DNA from: Spirodela intermedia
Lineage: Eukaryota; Streptophyta; Magnoliopsida; Alismatales; Araceae
Reading direction: 5' to 3'
Length of the DNA: 64,000 nucleotides
Assembly: GCA_902729315.2 (NCBI GenBank)
Contig: LR746265.1
Location: forward strand, 4,072,892 to 4,136,891
Below the pieces are notes generated by a model that saw only the letters and a list, made by a program, of their open reading frames with translations, made no database searches and had not been told where the DNA came from. Below, one piece after another: positions 35,843 to 48,420 of this stretch. Both the position numbers and the translations under genes were made by a program. Position 1 is the first letter of the stretch. Each line of letters starts with the position of its first letter.

Positions 35843-38800
35843 CTAGACATGAAGGATACAATCTGTCCACATATCCGTGATGCTCCCTCCGAGGTCCGAC
35901 AGAAGCCAGTAGTCGGCGTTGCTCTGCTTCAAACAAGAACAAGAAGAGGTGACGATTTCCGCTGGAGTCATCATTAATCCCAAGCCCAACCTATACATTT
36001 ACGCACACACCCAAAACTTACGTCGAGCTCTGATGGCACGATCTTCATAATGCCACCAAATAGTTCCTGCGAGCAAAGGGCGTCTGAATAAGCCGTGTGG
36101 CCAGCCACCTTGTCATCCGCATCGGAGGTGGCGCATTCGGCCGGTAGAAGCGGAGGCCCCTCATCCCCGCGGGCATCGCCCTTCTCAACGGAGACGCCCT
36201 CCATTGGCGCCTGCCGTGGATCATGGCTGCTGGTGGCGGCCTCCAACCCGCCGTCAGGGTTGCTGTCAACGGAGCTACCGAGCCCAAAGTATCAGAACAG
36301 AAGATGTGTTCTTAGACGGTCCCCTTCATCCCATTAATTAAAAAAGCTCACCTGATTAGATAGCAGTCGATGGGGCCCACAGAACTTCTCAAATAGATTT
36401 GGTACCGTCTGTTGGGAAAATCAATTGCCTGTTCACAACAACAAACCCATCAATTACATGTACTTGTGTATACAACTTTTGGAGGAAGACGGAGGAGGCC
36501 AAAAAAATTCTTTTGTTCTCCCGTACCTCATCCGGATCTGGAACCTCGAGACTTGTCCCATGAGGGGCCTTTATCGCAACAAGCGTATCATTCTACCATC
36601 AGAATAAGAGGATGATAGGTGGATTAACTTCAACAGGAGGAATAACGGTAGAAGTATAGAAAAAGGTATAGAACAAGACATGCTTACGGCAAAGCAGGGT
36701 AGACTGCTGATGTCGTCACGGGTGACATAAAGCCATCTGAATGATTTAGAGATCCAATTAGCTACGATATAAAAGAATTAATTAGCACAGTGAGAGAGGC
36801 GAGGAGGGTTCCGGCAACATTACTTTTTGTTGTTTTCATCTTCACTCAAGAACCTCAAATTCTCCAGCGTTTCCCTGCCCACCCCAAAAAAAAAGGAAGG
36901 AAAACCATGGTAAGCACAACTGAAATGAAGGCACTAAAAGCTGATAGTCACTTTCGAGAAGACAATCAGAAAGTCAATTTAAAACCGTATACCTGATCAT
37001 CCCGTCAAGACTGTATTCTTCTGTGGAAAGATTTTCAACATGAGCCTGCAAAAATGAAGAGAAACAAAGATGAACCTCATCCCATCAACCTAGAGTCTTA
37101 GGACCCAACGAGGGACGAGAGGATTTTATGTAAAGGTGATCGCAAAAAGGAAGGGAACCCTTTCGAGGTCAAGAACATGATTCACAACAGATCCATTAAA
37201 AAGAAGCGGGAAAGTGCAGTTGTACCACTGATGTGACTACAGAGAGTATTTCGACCGAGCTTTTATTCTACTATGACTGGAAAATTTTCAAGGTGCCAAC
37301 GAATCCAATACACAAGGCCTAGAACAATACTCTGTAATCTAAAAAAATATGGTGGTCGAATAAATATTTATGAAGAATTCACAAACAATGCATCAACTCA
37401 TTAGAAAGTTGGAGATGAGTTGATAAAAATTAAGGAGCACCCAATGAAATGGAGCCCGCCCGTTCAATTCACAGTGTAGATCCTATCTTATAAACACTGA
37501 GAAGCAAGCTTCAGTGAAGGACTTTGCAAGCTATCTTTAAAGTATACTGATCTGGAAAAAAATAAAATAAAATAGGACGACGAGTTGGAGTAACCTTTTA
37601 CGAGATACTCTACTGACACACATGAAGCAAATCGTAAAATAACTCTTCGCATGAGGACTCGAGAGCTATAGATGAAAATAAACACTAACTACACAGTTGG
37701 TAAATGAAGATCGGAATCACCAAAAGACAATAAAAAAAGTTTTCTTTGACCGTAATGCACCACTTCAGAGAACAGTAGAAGATGGGAAGCTTCCCGAACA
37801 AACTTTCATCCGGATTGGACACAAGGCATCCACCAAATAAATTTTGAAAATTACTTCATGCATGGCATATTGCTCAGTGTGACCACAAAACTTCATAAAA
37901 TGAAACTGGATAGTAGTAATTGCCTTTCTTGGCAATTGTATGGAGAAGACTGACGCATCTGAAGCAATCGAGAAGACTACATACTTTATGGGTGCATTTA
38001 TAATATAGATACGTATCCGTAAATTGATGGTTTCCATCTCAGCATTCCAAAATGAGTAGGTAAAGGCCTTTGAAGAGGATGTACAGCATTGCCGAGAAGA
38101 ACTAATTGAAAATGATGAATGCACATTTATGCCGACTAATTTTATGGTTTGGTTGTACTCTTACAAATCGTTACCAACACTTACTATATTTACACGATAA
38201 TTGATCTGTGATTAACTCACGATAAAGGATCTCAAGATTGAGGGATGTTAGTAATCAGAATATTGCCCAAACGATGAGGAAAAAATGCGAGACTGTTCGC
38301 GCACTTCAGCACATTTGGTGGTTATCGTACAACTAATTAGCAGCCACTAACATGATTAGAGAATTTTTTGGGAATTATTCTAAACTAAAGACTAGCAAGA
38401 AGGGCTAAAGAAAGCAAGATACATTCCAAATCCACACAAAACCCTAGGGACCACGATGCATAACAAAATCAAATAACCAGCCATCAAAGTTCTAAACCCA
38501 TGAGAATATCATATACATTATGTTCCTCCTGTTGGCTGAATATTGAAAATCTAGGCAAAAATATGAAGAAAGAAAGCACGAAAAATTAAATGAAAATACA
38601 GTGAAATAGCATATTTTAGTATGTGTACCTTCAGAACACCAATTTGGTCCTCTAGCTCTTTCGGTCTCGGCATGTCAAGTCCCCTATTTTTCACGTGCAG
38701 TTAGAAGGTGTACCATATTAAAATTATAAAACCAAATAAACAAGGAGAGCACAATTACTTCCAACGTATCCTATTTTTTAGCTTTTTCTCAATCAGTCCT

Positions 38801-41800
38801 ACTCCTTCAAGAACATTCGTTATGTCATATATCCTTCTCTTCTGAACCTATCAGATCAACAAAAAAAATAAAGAACCAAATTCGACAGTAGCTCAATGAA
38901 AATACAGAGGCATAGAAAATAGCAGGTCGAGATGGTCAACAGCTTTGATGGAACTTATACCTCTAAAATATCAGCTGCTTTGTTCAAATCGAGAGTACCA
39001 TCCTCTGCTTGTTGAAGCAGACTAATGAATTTCTTTGTTAACAGACCTATAACGGATATTAAAGAGAAAAAAATATATTAACTAAAAATGTATGAAAACA
39101 GTCGAAATGTAACATTGGGAACGTGGTCAGGCTGTCTTACCTAAAGAACTATCATACCGGCAACTACTAATGGATTGCAAAGCATCTGGACAACATGAGG
39201 AGAGGGCAACCAAGCATGCTTTTGTGAGAAACACATAACTGTAGATTCTATACTAGAAGTCAGCGAAAACTAATTAATCAAAAAAAAAAAAAAGCATCAC
39301 CATCATTCGATCCTGGAGTAAAAAGTCCATTTCTTTTATTTTTTGAACTCTTTTGTTTTCTGCACCGCTTGCTACCTGCATCAAATGCAACTGGATGTAC
39401 ATAACTGTGAGGTGCTTCATTTTGCCCAGGATCAACCGTCCCTTCACCACTACTAGCTTCTTCGTCCTTCGCTCTAACCTCCTGTTTTGACTGCAAAAAA
39501 CATTAGTTTAAATGACGAATATCCAAGCAAAAAGATAAGTGGCAAGAATATCCTCATTATAGTTGTAACACTAGTAACAAAGAAGGCGGATGCTAAGGAG
39601 GAATCGGTCCTTTCTTACAGTGAGGTCAAGGACCAAATTCTGGAAAGTTATTCTGTGTTTGCTCTGGCCTCAGATTTTATTTACATTATGCCCAAACATT
39701 AATCTCACCAAAACCATGCAAGTCAACATTAAGGCTAAGCATACCCTGGCTACTAAAAAACTATCACCGCCCACACTCTGTAGGAAAATAAGAATGTCTC
39801 AAAAAGAGTCCACCTCTCTAGATCATATGATTGACTAATGATCCTTACATCAATCTGCAGCATTTTTCATTGAATCTAAGCATTCACCCCAACTTAAACA
39901 AAGTTTCTTCATAAAATGTCACCAAATAGCAGTGAACTTAGCTTGCACGAACCATAAGTACAGGACCAAATACAAGGAATTGGACCAAATACAAGGAATT
40001 CCGATAATACAGGCATCTGGACTAACTTCAGAGTACAACATGTATTCATGGTAAATTAAAAAGAGCCTGGTTCAAAACCAAATTCTCATCCCAACTTCTT
40101 CCCACATTTGTCAATGATGAACAAGGTCATTCGAGCCTCCATCGTCTAGCTTCTTATTAGAAACAAATAAAATTGAAATAACGCATATCATAGGCAATGA
40201 CATAACAAAAGAAAAATGAAGCTATGATACGTCAATAATTACCAAAAAGCTCCGTTCATTTCCTAAGCAAAATACGAATAGCCGTGACCTCTTTAGTCAT
40301 GATTCTTCACCACATTATGGATACCAGGCAGTTTTATTGGACCAAGGATCAGAATGCCAAGGGAATGACTAAGTATGGTCATCTCTTCCATGGACCTTTG
40401 AGTACGAACACGTCACCAAGACATTTCCAATAAATGTATAACCATGATCTAAAGAAACTGAAACTGAACACCACTACTGTCTAAACATTTATCACTATTC
40501 AACAATCATTTTGCAATCGAGTTCCATTAATAGCCAAAACACTTATCCACAACCGAACATCAATTGCCAGAGAAAAAAAATTTGCATGAAAAAAAGTAGC
40601 TTTTTGTTTTTTTAAAAAAGGCAACAATACGTCTCCTCAAGAACTGTAAAACAAGAGCGGCTTTAGAAGCCCAATGTCAATCAAAAAAACACTTCCATAG
40701 ACCCTTTTTTTAAAATCTGCATCCCCACAAGATACTTGACTATAAACATCATGCAGAGACTACTCCCATGGGTAGCCACAAGGATTAAAAAAAAAAGAGG
40801 ACAAAAAATGCGGGAAATATTCAAAGGCCTACAGTTTCTATGGAACTCTTGGAATGTTGATTATTAAATAAAAGTTTGATCCTACATCCATTTTACAACA
40901 CAGAGGTCTCCATTCTGTCTATGGTACAGATCAAAAATCTGTTCCTTGCATCAAATTTAAAAATTAATCATAAATGATAAATTAAATTTGTGCAACATGA
41001 TGATAAGAGAAACAACTAGGCTACGAAAGAACCTATGTTATGAAAGATCTTAGCCAAAGAATGATCTCATTTGCATCTGAAGAGGGAAATGATTCCTTCA
41101 GCAGTAAAATTGAGCACTTAACCAGAAAAAGGTACCGATAGCCAGTTCACCCTATAGTCAAATCACTGCCTCACCCCTTGGAAAGGATGAAGGCAAGCTT
41201 GCCAGTCTGGTACCAAGAGAAGTAGCGACCAAATAGGGGTGAAAGATTATCTTTAAGCACAGAATGATAACAATAATGCACACAGAGGTCTCAGCACCCT
41301 GCACAAAGTTGTTATCAACTCGGTTCCCTATCTGATCATCTGTAAAGTCTCTCCTTGGGTAGCAAAACCACTATAATCACAATTCATGATAGACAATGCA
41401 GGAACTCTTCATTAAGGATAGTGATAAAAATAGACAAATATGTGAATATCAAAAAATCGTTCAAATGGCCTATAAAGATCAATACCTAATTCTATGTTCC
41501 GGTCCTTCCCTTTGTTTTCAGGCCACGTCAAAAGCCAATTAGTTTAAGTTGGATAAGCACGCCATCATATGCAAGGAACCCTCAACATAGGAGAAAAAAT
41601 ACGAAAGCAAAAAGATAAAAGCCATCTCTGCACACTCTCCTAGCATTCTGACAATGATCAGATCATTATTAAACCCGCCAGCAAACTCAGAAGCATCACT
41701 GACCAGTGGCATACGTATACACATTTATTTCTTCATCTGAACCTAAAAGAATCACTAGAGCCCGCAAAAACGAAGAAAATGGTATCCGATAAAGGAAAAA

Positions 41801-42321
41801 ATAAAGGACACGATGTGTATATCCATAAGAAAAAAAAGAGAATAATAGAGGAAAAAAAGAGAGATAGTAGATGCCAATGACATCATCGCCAACTCGAACC
41901 AGATCGGTCTCTAACTGAGATCAAATAAAACCGGAGGACTAACCACGACGGCGTTGGCTGAGACAGAAGCAGGGGTGGTCGAAGCGGGGTGATCGCGGAT
42001 TTTATCTCCATCAACAGCCGGGATCGAGGCAGCATAAGCCTTCTTCGCGGGGGTTGTGTCGACGCGGGAGAATCTTCCCCTAAAATCGGCGAACGTGAAG
42101 CGAGAATCTAGAGAAGAAATCTTTGAAGGAGGAAGAAGATTATTGTACGGATGACGAATAGGTAGGGAGTGATTGACAGCAGGAGTAGCCGGCGAGCTGG
42201 AGGAAGAAACTGGGAAGACGCGATTGGTGGGACGGAGAATTTGGGGGAGCGGCGGTGGGAATTGCTGTGGGGGCCGAGGCGGCTGCGTTTGGGGTAGGCT
42301 GGAGCCCTCAGCCCCGGCCAT
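35843..42321 (-). CDS. E2F: E2F transcription factor (E2Fa/b/c type, DP-dependent)
   Basis: Cell-cycle regulator that binds S-phase promoters as a dimer with DP and is repressed by retinoblastoma-related protein in the nucleus. Thirteen exons on the minus strand: 42321-41944, 39490-39301, 39185-39141, 39046-38961, 38847-38759, 38683-38629, 37045-36993, 36874-36824, 36736-36688, 36592-36527, 36428-36352, 36274-36022 and 35923-35843. All are in phase; 490 residues, normal for typical plant E2Fs. A Pro/Ser-rich N-terminus is followed by the winged helix at about 198-263 ([49 protein letters not shown]). Then come the dimerisation coil (264-320), the marked box ([29 protein letters not shown]) and the C-terminal RB-binding motif [10 protein letters not shown] at 468-477. 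The single DNA-binding domain excludes the DEL subfamily. Intron 1 is 2.45 kb. Confidence 0.95.
39963..40000. repeat. Exact 19-bp tandem duplication in E2F intron 1
   Basis: Two identical adjacent 19-base units (GGACCAAATACAAGGAATT) at 39963-39981 and 39982-40000. The perfect match points to a recent slippage or repair event. Confidence 0.9.
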
Positions 42322-43196
42322 TGCCCTGGATTGGCGGCAGACAGGGATCCCCTCTTCTCCTCCTCCCCCCCTCGGGAGCGTCGACGAAGAGGACGGTGGC
42401 GGGGAGGGTAGGGTTTGAAGATGGGAGGGAAAAGAACCGCGGAGGGGTAGAGGAGAGAGAGGGTGGGAAAAGAGGGAAACCGGACCGGTTTGTTTTTATC
42501 TCAGCTGATACGCCGTTTCCCTCCGGGACCGGAGCGTCCGTTCGCCCATTTTTGTATGCGCCACGAAGCAGCGGGAAGAGGAGCGAGGCCCGTACAGTAG
42601 AGAGAGAGACCCACGCACGCGAGCACGGGGCGAGTTCGAATCGCGCGACCCGCCTTTTTAGCGAGGTGACACGTGGACGCCAGGGGGAGGCCGTTTTCCT
42701 CTTCATTAATATCCTTAAAAACGTTCTTCTTTAATTTCACGATGAAAAAAGGGTAACGAACAAGCGAAACAAAAACTGGACTGAAAGATTAAAATGGACT
42801 CATGCGGCCCGAGATCAAGTAATGGGCCATATTTCTGGCCCGTATGGCCCATTTACTGCGTAGGGGTGTTATGACGATGCCGTAGTCTGTGCGGCGAATT
42901 AATAAACGCGGTCGTCGTCGTCGTCGTCGTCGTCACCATCTTTGTCAGATTGAGCGGCGAGGAGGACGTGAGAAAGACACCTGCGATGGTCTCATAGTCC
43001 GTAGATTGAAGACTTAGGAGTCGAGTTCGTAGATTTCCGTCAGCCAATCGGGTTGGTATACCCCTGGCACACCGCGGTGTTCAGTTTTCTGGTGCCGATC
43101 GACGTTCTCACGAATTCCAGGAGAGTTCTCCCGTCCATTGAGGAAGGGAAAGGGGTGGGAGGGAGAGTGTTGGCGTAAGTTGAGGAAACATCACTG
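42322..43196. promoter_or_regulatory. Bidirectional promoter between E2F and ALKBH9B
   Basis: E2F starts leftward at 42321 and ALKBH9B rightward at 43197, 875 bases apart. Near 42822-42852 are three site II/TCP-type elements in either orientation: TGGGCC, GGCCC and GGCCCA. Such elements are common upstream of proliferation and housekeeping genes. A (GTC)n run of about 24 bases follows at 42911-42934. No TATA box stands out for either gene. Confidence 0.55.
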
Positions 43197-46100
43197 ATGG
43201 GGGACCTCTTCGTCCGCGAGTACGACGCCTCCGAGCTAAAAATCGCGGCCGAGTTCCTCACTAATTGGCTCCCCTTCCTTACCAAAGACCTCTGCGAGGG
43301 CTGCACCGCCAGCATGCGCGATCGCATCCGTTCCCTCGATCCAGGTTTGAATCTCTCCCCGTTCTTCTCCTATTCCTTGTTTTTGTGAATCTGTCGAGTC
43401 TATTCGTTTATCGTCCTTTCTCCTTCTCTCCAGAAGGCGCCGTGGAACATTCAGGAGACGAGGGGGCTTACGCGGATCATAGCGAGACCCGGCCCTTCTC
43501 GCCGACGAGCGTGGACAATCGAGAGGTCAGTGGACCGACTGATCCAGCACCACCCTCATCTCCTAAGGTCCGCATGTCGTGGGCGGACATGGCGCAGGAG
43601 GACGAGTTGGAGATGGAGGCTGAGGCAGAGGATGTCAAAGCACAGGCCGCAGACGATGCGGATGAAGTAAACAAGGATGAGGGTGCTGTGGATAAGTTGA
43701 CCGCGAAGTCTGTTGTCACGGAGGACAAGGAGAAGAAGACGGAATTGTCGAGGGAACAGAGGGAATACATTCGCTTCACGAATGTGATGAGGAAGAAGGA
43801 TTTTATATGTCTTGAGAGGGTCAGGGAAAAGATCACGAACGTCCTCGAAGGTCTGGAGCTTCATACTGGAGTGTTCAGTGCTGCAGAGCAGAAGAGAATA
43901 GTAGATTTCGTGCATGAACTTCAGGAAAAGGGCAGGAGGGGACAATTGGGAGGTAAGACGCAATCGTGTTTTGTCTTTTCTCTGGCTTCTGAAAATCGTA
44001 TGTAGTACCATGGGTTTCAATCTTCAAAAAAAGCTTAAGACGTGCATTCATTCCGTCGGGATCCTGCCATGACATAAAATCTCTAAAACCAGTAAGTTGG
44101 CACCTAAACTCGACCTGTACTTCCCAGCATGTTGTACCTATCATTCGAGTTCCAAAGATAGAGGCGTTGCCAGTAGTATGCTGATTTTTTTTGGCTTGGA
44201 ATAGATGAGATGGCCGTGTGCATTGTAAATTTGATAACGTTAGGAGTGAGGAAGATTCACATTTATTTGGCCGATGACCTACATGACTCTAGATGTAAAG
44301 TTTTCAAACATTATGAACAACAGTTTGCAGGTCCAATGGCCTGGGCTGAGGACAATACCAATGGTGATCCCGATAGACTTTTCTGTAGAACTTAGGTGAT
44401 TCTTACTCAAGTTTGGATGATTCCTTCACAATGAGGTTTGTAGATGGAAATTACCGACTTCAGATTAAGTGTATGAAAGAATTTGAGACATCATACTTTT
44501 ATTTCAGGTTATTTCAGATGGGTTTTATTCTTATTATTGATGATTTGATTCCTTACCGGGAAAGCTAACTGTAGAGCAAGAAGGCCATGAGCTTATAAGC
44601 TGTTACATCAAACTCAAAATAAGTGGCGGTGGTGGAGCTAGAATTTATAAAACAGATATGATGCCGCAGGGGTGAAATGATGATTTTATGGTCTGCAAGA
44701 AACTCTCTAGCATATATAAATTCACGTTCTCCAATTTTAGGGCGATTAAGGGTTGAAATACAAAACGTTTGATGAAAATCCGCAGAAATGAAGAGTTCAT
44801 CGCCAGCAAGAGACTGTCTAGTGTATGTAAATTCATGTTCTCCAATTTTAGGATGACTACGGGCTGAAATACAAAACGTTTGATGAAAATCCGCAGAAAA
44901 GTTATGCTTAGTGCAGAATCAGCGTCCATCCAATGTTAGGACTTATATTTTCATCACAGGAAATGCCCTCTCGTCATTCTGTGATGAATTGATTATTTTA
45001 CGAGAACCTTGGGAATCATTTTCATTTAAGTTGAAATATTGTTTGAGAAACTCCTGACACCAAATTTGAACCTGCTGAGTTAGACAGAACTAAGAAGCCT
45101 CAGTTTGATTCCTAGGGAACCTAATTCTCGCTGATTACCTTATGTTGAATTGGGGATAAGACCGGGATTGCCACTGTCTTTCCCTGATTATTTAATATGT
45201 TGGGGTTATTACTTGAAAGTCACTAAGAAATTCAATGATGGGTTTTTAATTGTACACTTGTATTGTGGTAATTGGCAGGAAATATGTTATTATCTGGAAG
45301 TGTAGCTAGTCCTCCATATCTGTAAACCTTGCCTTATCTGGTATCTACACAATCATGTCGACGGAAAAAGCCACGGAAATGCAAAGTGGGGACTTCCTGG
45401 TCTATTTCCCATACGGGTAGGGCATGGTCCACCTATATGGTGTTCCTCGTTAATCTGAACTTTTGTGCTATTGAGAATTGGTCCATATTATTTTGAGTTC
45501 GTTCTCTTGTTTCTGGGAAAAAACATTAAGGTTGACTCATTACGTGGAATTTTTTGAAGACAATGTAACCTTGTGGAGGTTTTTTTTCGTCCTGATTCTC
45601 ATTCCTATTTCTAGGGAATCCCAACAATTAGAAACAATGTCAAAGTGCTCATATTATTAAGGAAGACATGACGTGGGTACTTAATGTTGTTCCCTCTATA
45701 AATTCTCTGCAATTTGAAGTTGCTTTCTTCACTTTGTCACTTCTATCATAAAATATGGAATTTTATTTTCTCATACTTCTTCCGCCAGTTTTTCCATGTT
45801 TATTTGGAATCATCACCATCATTAAGTCGGTTTCAATGCGCCTAAACCAAGTTGTAGAAGAAGAATGCCAACTTTATAATCCGGACGTGGCCCAGCACAA
45901 GCAAGAACAACGTAACCTAGCCCTATTCCAACTTGATTATATGTCATATCAATTAATTTTAAAAAAATAATGTAGATTCTCTGGAGCTTGACAGTCCAAA
46001 ACTACATCTTCAAGGGACACCTCAGAGCGAATCTACCTATGTAGTTTGTGACTTTACTATTGAGAGTGATGATCTTCTCTCTACGCACTTTTAGAACTCG

Positions 46101-48420
46101 TCAGAGATGATTCTGCACTGATCAACTTTCACGGGATAGTGATGCTTTGTGTAACCGAGTCCTTCATCTATTTCCCTGTTTGTCCAGTATTTCATCTTTG
46201 TTACCATACAATCTGGCAATATTTCGTTATTTTTCGTTCTATATAAACTCACGCAAAGTTTGGGGAACTGCTGAACTGATGAAGGATAGCTTCAACTGCC
46301 TCCCCCTGACGTGGAACCCAAATATGTTCTAATATTCAAAATAATGCTTATCTTGTATTTACCATCAGTTTTTAATATCTGTTTTTCTGTGTGAATCTTT
46401 GGCCTTAGTTCACTTCCTTCGTACATATTAGGATTGGATCTGTTTTCTTTCTCACTCAAGTACTCTCCATTTTATTTCGTGTTTTACTTTTATGCTTTGA
46501 CGGATCATTCATCATGTTTACTTGATGAATGTTTTGTGCTTATCTGCTCTCTACAAAAAGAAGAAGAAGAAAAAAAGAAAACATATTCTTCATCAAAGAA
46601 TGCCAATTCCGTAACCACACTTTCTTCCCAATCGCGTAATTTTTTTTGCCCACCGATACTCTGGCGTAATGAAAACGGAAACCTCTGCTTATGCTCACAT
46701 GCAGAATGCGCGTATTCTGGACCAGAGAAGTGGATGAGGGTTAAAGGACGGGCGACCATCCAGTTTGGCTGTTGCTACAACAATGCCATGGTTATCCATC
46801 TTCCAGATCATCAGTTTCGTTTACAGCCGCCTCTTTCTATTGACTTGATTGGCTGAACTTCCCATACAGGACAAAGATGGGAACCCTCCAGGCATCTTGA
46901 GAAATGTGGCCGCTGAACCTATACCCTCACTCTTCAAAGTGATCATCAGGAGGCTGGTTCGATGGCACGTCCTTCCTCCATCGTGCATACCAGACAGTTG
47001 CATTGTTAATATCTATGATCCTGGTGACTACATACCTCCCCACATTGACAACCATGATTTTCTTCGACCATTCTGCACGGTTTCCTTTGTCAGTGAGTGC
47101 AACATACTCTTTGGGTCGAACCTAAAGAACTTGGGTGCTGGCAACTTCACCGGTTCAGCTACAATTTCCTTACCTGTGGGGTAAGTATCATTGAGGTCCA
47201 GAATTTATCGTTGATATTTTGAAATCTGTCCAAGTGTAGCCTACCTTTCCTCCTGAATCCTTGTATTTTCATTTAATTTGGACCTTCCAACCTCATGTAA
47301 CTGGGTGTTTAATTTGAAAGCGTGCCCCATTTAATTTGAGGAGCTATTGAAAACAATGGGCAGGATGTGCGCATTCTTAGATTTTACTTTTTTTACGTGT
47401 TGAATGATCCTACCAAATCTTTGTGCACAGTCAAGCCCATCCTTCTGTTGCATGATCATAACAAATCTCTGTTGATCTCTTCAAGCAGTCGAATCATTTC
47501 AAAGGTTTTTTGGCCTTCTCTATTCCATGATTATGCTTCTTACATAACTTGATAGATGAGTTTTGTTCTCTTGATAGATAGTGCTCTTCCATGTCTATCT
47601 CATCATTTGCTGTTTTAATCAGAACGCATCTATGTTTCAATCGACCAAATATTTTCTCCTTCCGAGCCAAATTATTGAGTCGTCGATTCTTTTTTACAGG
47701 TCGGTGATTGTCCTGAACGGCAATGGAGCCGATATTGCCAAGCATTGCGTGCCGGGCGTTCCCCACAAGAGGTGCTCTTCTTCGTCGAACCCTTTCCTCA
47801 TGCTTCTTTGACAGCCTTCATCAGTTCGTTGGGACCCTATGCTTGTCGGCGGCAGGATCTCCATCACATTTAGGAGAATAGACGAAGCCAAGCGTCCATT
47901 CAGCTTCCAACCCGAGCCAGATCTCCAGGCCATCCAGCCCCTCTCGTACGACACAAATGCGTCGAAGAAGAAGCCATCCCGCCGCAGCATCGGCGTGGCG
48001 GATGCGGCGGCACATCCGCCGAGGGCCGAGCACGGCGCGCAAGACCGGCGCGCGCCCCCGCGCGATCGCGAGGCGGGCAGAGGAAGGAAGAAGCCGTCGC
48101 GGGTGGTCATCGACGGGCGGTCCTTGGCGGACGGCGATGCACCGCCGCCGCCGTCGGACTCGTCGGGCATCTTGCCGCTGCCGCCGGGATGTGCCGACGA
48201 GCCCGCGAGGAGGGCCGCCAGGTCGGCAGGGAGGACGGTGGTCGTCGAACAGCAGAGGATCGTCGTCCGGAGGAACCTGGACGGGGACGAAGAGTTCCCC
48301 TCGCCTTCGATCTTCGCACCCTCGGAGAACCCGGGTGGTGGTGACTCTCGGTTCTCGGGGTCCAGGCCCGCCAACCGCCGGCGGCGTAGGATCGGGCATG
48401 TCACCCACGGCGTTGACTGA
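43197..48420 (+). CDS. ALKBH9B: ALKBH9B-type 2-oxoglutarate/Fe(II) RNA demethylase
   Basis: AlkB-family dioxygenase that removes N6-methyladenosine from RNA; the Arabidopsis ALKBH9B protein is cytoplasmic. Exons: 43197-43344, 43434-43952, 46705-46790, 46870-47180, 47700-47771 and 47856-48420, all GT-AG and in phase; 566 residues. The N-terminal region starts MGDLFVREYDASELKIAAEF and continues with an acidic linker. The catalytic core holds YSGPEKWMRVKGR, FGCCYN, NIY (298-300), the iron ligands of PPHIDNHDF (His309, Asp311), LNGNGADIAKH with the third ligand His370, and the 2-oxoglutarate arginines in RISITFRR (379-386). All active-site residues are present. The last exon is very GC-rich and adds about 180 basic, Pro/Arg/Ser-rich residues. 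Intron 2 (2.75 kb) contains a 111-bp duplication. ALKBH10-type proteins are the nearest alternative. Confidence 0.92.
44686..44905. repeat. 111-bp tandem duplication in ALKBH9B intron 2
   Basis: Two adjacent units about 111 bases apart. Shared landmarks: GCAAGA(A/G)ACT at 44695 and 44806, TTCTCCAATTTTAG in both, and CAAAACGTTTGATGAAAATC at 44761 and 44872. The copies differ at roughly one base in ten, mostly transitions. Confidence 0.9.

Noticed and set aside
42600-42665. GAGTTCGAATCGC resembling a tRNA box B
   Set aside because: No box A at the right distance and no cloverleaf pairing could be formed.
44210-44395. 61-codon + strand frame in ALKBH9B intron 2
   Set aside because: Out of phase with the neighbouring exons, which already join directly through family-conserved sequence; no recognisable domain.
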